From NCBI GenBank assembly GCA_001970855.1, contig LSSN01000904.1:3288-39976 (forward strand): a stretch of DNA of 36,689 nt. Reading direction: 5' to 3'. Positions 34,989 through 36,689 of this stretch are shown piece by piece. The translations under genes and the position numbers were made by a program. This stretch comes from Smittium culicis (lineage: Eukaryota > Kickxellomycota > Harpellomycetes > Harpellales > Legeriomycetaceae). The notes below the pieces were generated by a model that made no database searches, was not told the DNA's origin, and saw only the letters and a list, made by a program, of their open reading frames with translations. Within the stretch, counting starts at the first letter, position 1, and each line of letters starts with the position of its first letter.

Positions 34989-36689
34989 AAATAATTTAAA
35001 TAACTAAAGCACATATTCATTATAATAGTAGCTCAAGCTGAATTTAAATGAGATTCTTACTATGTTATATCTTTTAAGAGATATAAATAAAATAACTTTA
35101 AATGGATAAGTAATTTGGTATATGATCGATCATTATCAATAATATATACTATTGAGATGTATTCCAATACTCGTAGAACCTGACCTCAAATAAATATATA
35201 TCACCAAGAGATACAAGATTTTACATTATATAAAAAATAGATAGACTATATTACTAAGAATAAATTATCTATCTATAATAAAATTTAAGCGTAGTCTAAT
35301 CACATTTATACTTCACAAGTGTAATTTAAACAATTCAATGAACATTTTAACAATTTTATTGCTGTAAAAAAATTTTTTTATTCTATTTAACACATTCACC
35401 GTTAAAAATATATATATATTATATTTAACACTAAATAGAAATGTTTAATTTAAACAGTTACTCATAGTAAAAGATAATCGAGATATCATTACACACTAAA
35501 AACATTTAAAATTTTTAAAGGTTAAAAATTCATATAAAGAAGTTAAGGCAAGTTATTATTGCTAATTTATGTTTTTTGGAATTGTTAAACTAATATAAAG
35601 TTTCGCGAAATATCCATATTTAATACTAATTGAGTCTATATTGACACATAATCGCTCACAATTTATGAAATAATCTCCAGAAAAATAACTCATTTAAAAA
35701 AAATTATATATTGTAGTTTAATTAGTGTTTACAAAAATAATTTAAGCTTTTTTTTAGGTATTAATATATTGAACTAACAGTATATTATTGATAAATTTTA
35801 AAGTTAAAACATGAAATACGAATAAATCAAAGCACCAAAAAATTTTAGTCTGATCAAGTATAGTAAAATTAAAATATCATGTTATCAGTTTTTTAGCCAA
35901 TGGAAACGGCGAAAAACAGTATATCTCTGAACAGGAAAGGTCCCAAAATCCGACATAGTGTATTTTTTTTCTATAAAGTATTTATATTTTTACTATTCTG
36001 TTCTTTACATAATCATACCATATAATACTTCAATTGTTACCTTTCATCCAGAAATTTTATAACCCTGCAACTTTAGTGAACTTTATTTTATATATCTTAT
36101 TTTATTTATTGTTATTTGAATTCTAACCAAAATAAATTATTATATTTTTTCAAATGCAAAAAAAAGTGGTATATACGTTTTTATTTAATTTTCACCTACA
36201 TTCTAATATTTAACTTTTAAATTTGTATTATTTTGAGCTTGTCCCTAATATTCTTTGATTTTTAGTTTATCGAGAAACTATTTTATATTGATGTACCATG
36301 CTAATAATAATAAAATACATTTTTAGTTTTTATATCCTCTTAATAATTATAGAACTTTTTTTTTATGATTTTCCCAAGTTTTTTTGATGTGATAGGATTG
36401 AATAATGATTTAATAAGGCATCATGCACTCACTTTTATTATAATTATTTTCATTTAACAATTTTTTTATCAATTACCATGTTTTTACTTAAAATATTCAT
36501 TCCAAGTACTTTTTTAATTAAATAAATTATTTAAATATATCTAATAAAAAGTATACATTATCTCAGCACTAATAATTATTTTAATTAGTATTATGGTAAT
36601 TTTTTATAATACTAATCTCTACTAAAAGGCTTATGCTTTTACTCCTTACAGTGAATAAAGTTATTATTAACTCAATAAATATTAATTTT
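34989..36689. other. A+T-rich gene-poor sequence to the window end
   Basis: No reading frame, RNA gene or clear repeat is supported on either strand. Confidence 0.55.

Noticed and set aside
34782..35940. CCCTTTCCCGTCCA at 34782 and its approximate inverted match at 35927-35940 as ends of a transposon
   Set aside because: The match is about 12 of 14 bp, but no TTAA flanks either end and the 1.1-kb interior has no coding sequence.

Overview
This is a eukaryotic nuclear window, very rich in A+T. The coding islands are clearly higher in G+C than the gene-poor stretches between them. The genes have short spliceosomal introns (30 to 161 nt, mostly GTAAG/GTAAT...AG). The gene set points to a fungus: a cytochrome P450, an Arc1-type tRNA-binding cofactor, an Mss116-like mitochondrial DEAD-box helicase, an ER Hsp70 ending in HDEL, and a Hit1-type zinc finger protein. 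A BK (Slo)-type potassium channel, the strong A+T bias and the LINE debris suggest an early-diverging zygomycete lineage such as the Harpellales/Kickxellomycotina. That placement is inference from general knowledge and rests on no search.

Layout. 1-5150 is gene-poor and holds the decayed 3' part of a LINE reverse transcriptase (about 2119-2910). 5151-8974 (minus) is a two-exon BK-type channel of 1239 aa whose pore lacks the canonical GYG filter. 8975-18704 is a long gene-poor stretch. It holds a poly(A)-tailed retrocopy with an 11-bp target site duplication (11148-11690), an inverted-repeat element (about 15504-15664), a TTAA-flanked MITE-like element (16539-16696), and a large (AAT)n microsatellite interrupted by an assembly gap (16990-17881). 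18705-20132 (minus) is a four-exon ARC1-like gene. 21521-24026 (minus) is a three-exon mitochondrial DEAD-box helicase. 24408-24584 (minus) is an unidentified terminal exon. 25018-26062 (plus) is a seven-exon HIT zinc finger gene, found only by joining very short exons across introns as small as 30 nt. 26521-26717 is a second, better preserved copy of the TTAA element. 27038-27827 is coding-like but broken. 28231-31281 (plus) is a three-exon LHS1/GRP170 chaperone. 31650-31924 (plus) is a 70-codon two-exon ORF resembling a degraded dynamin G-domain start. 32031-34055 (minus) is a five-exon cytochrome P450 of 524 aa. 34551-34988 is another broken coding-like frame. The rest is A+T-rich sequence without recognisable genes.

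The genes do not form a pathway or cluster. They are individual housekeeping or membrane genes: translation cofactor, mitochondrial RNA helicase, snoRNP assembly, ER folding, P450 and ion channel. They are separated by transposon-laden A+T-rich spacers. All gene models were assembled by hand from splice signals and reading frame. Every exon junction given keeps the frame, but none is supported by transcript data here.
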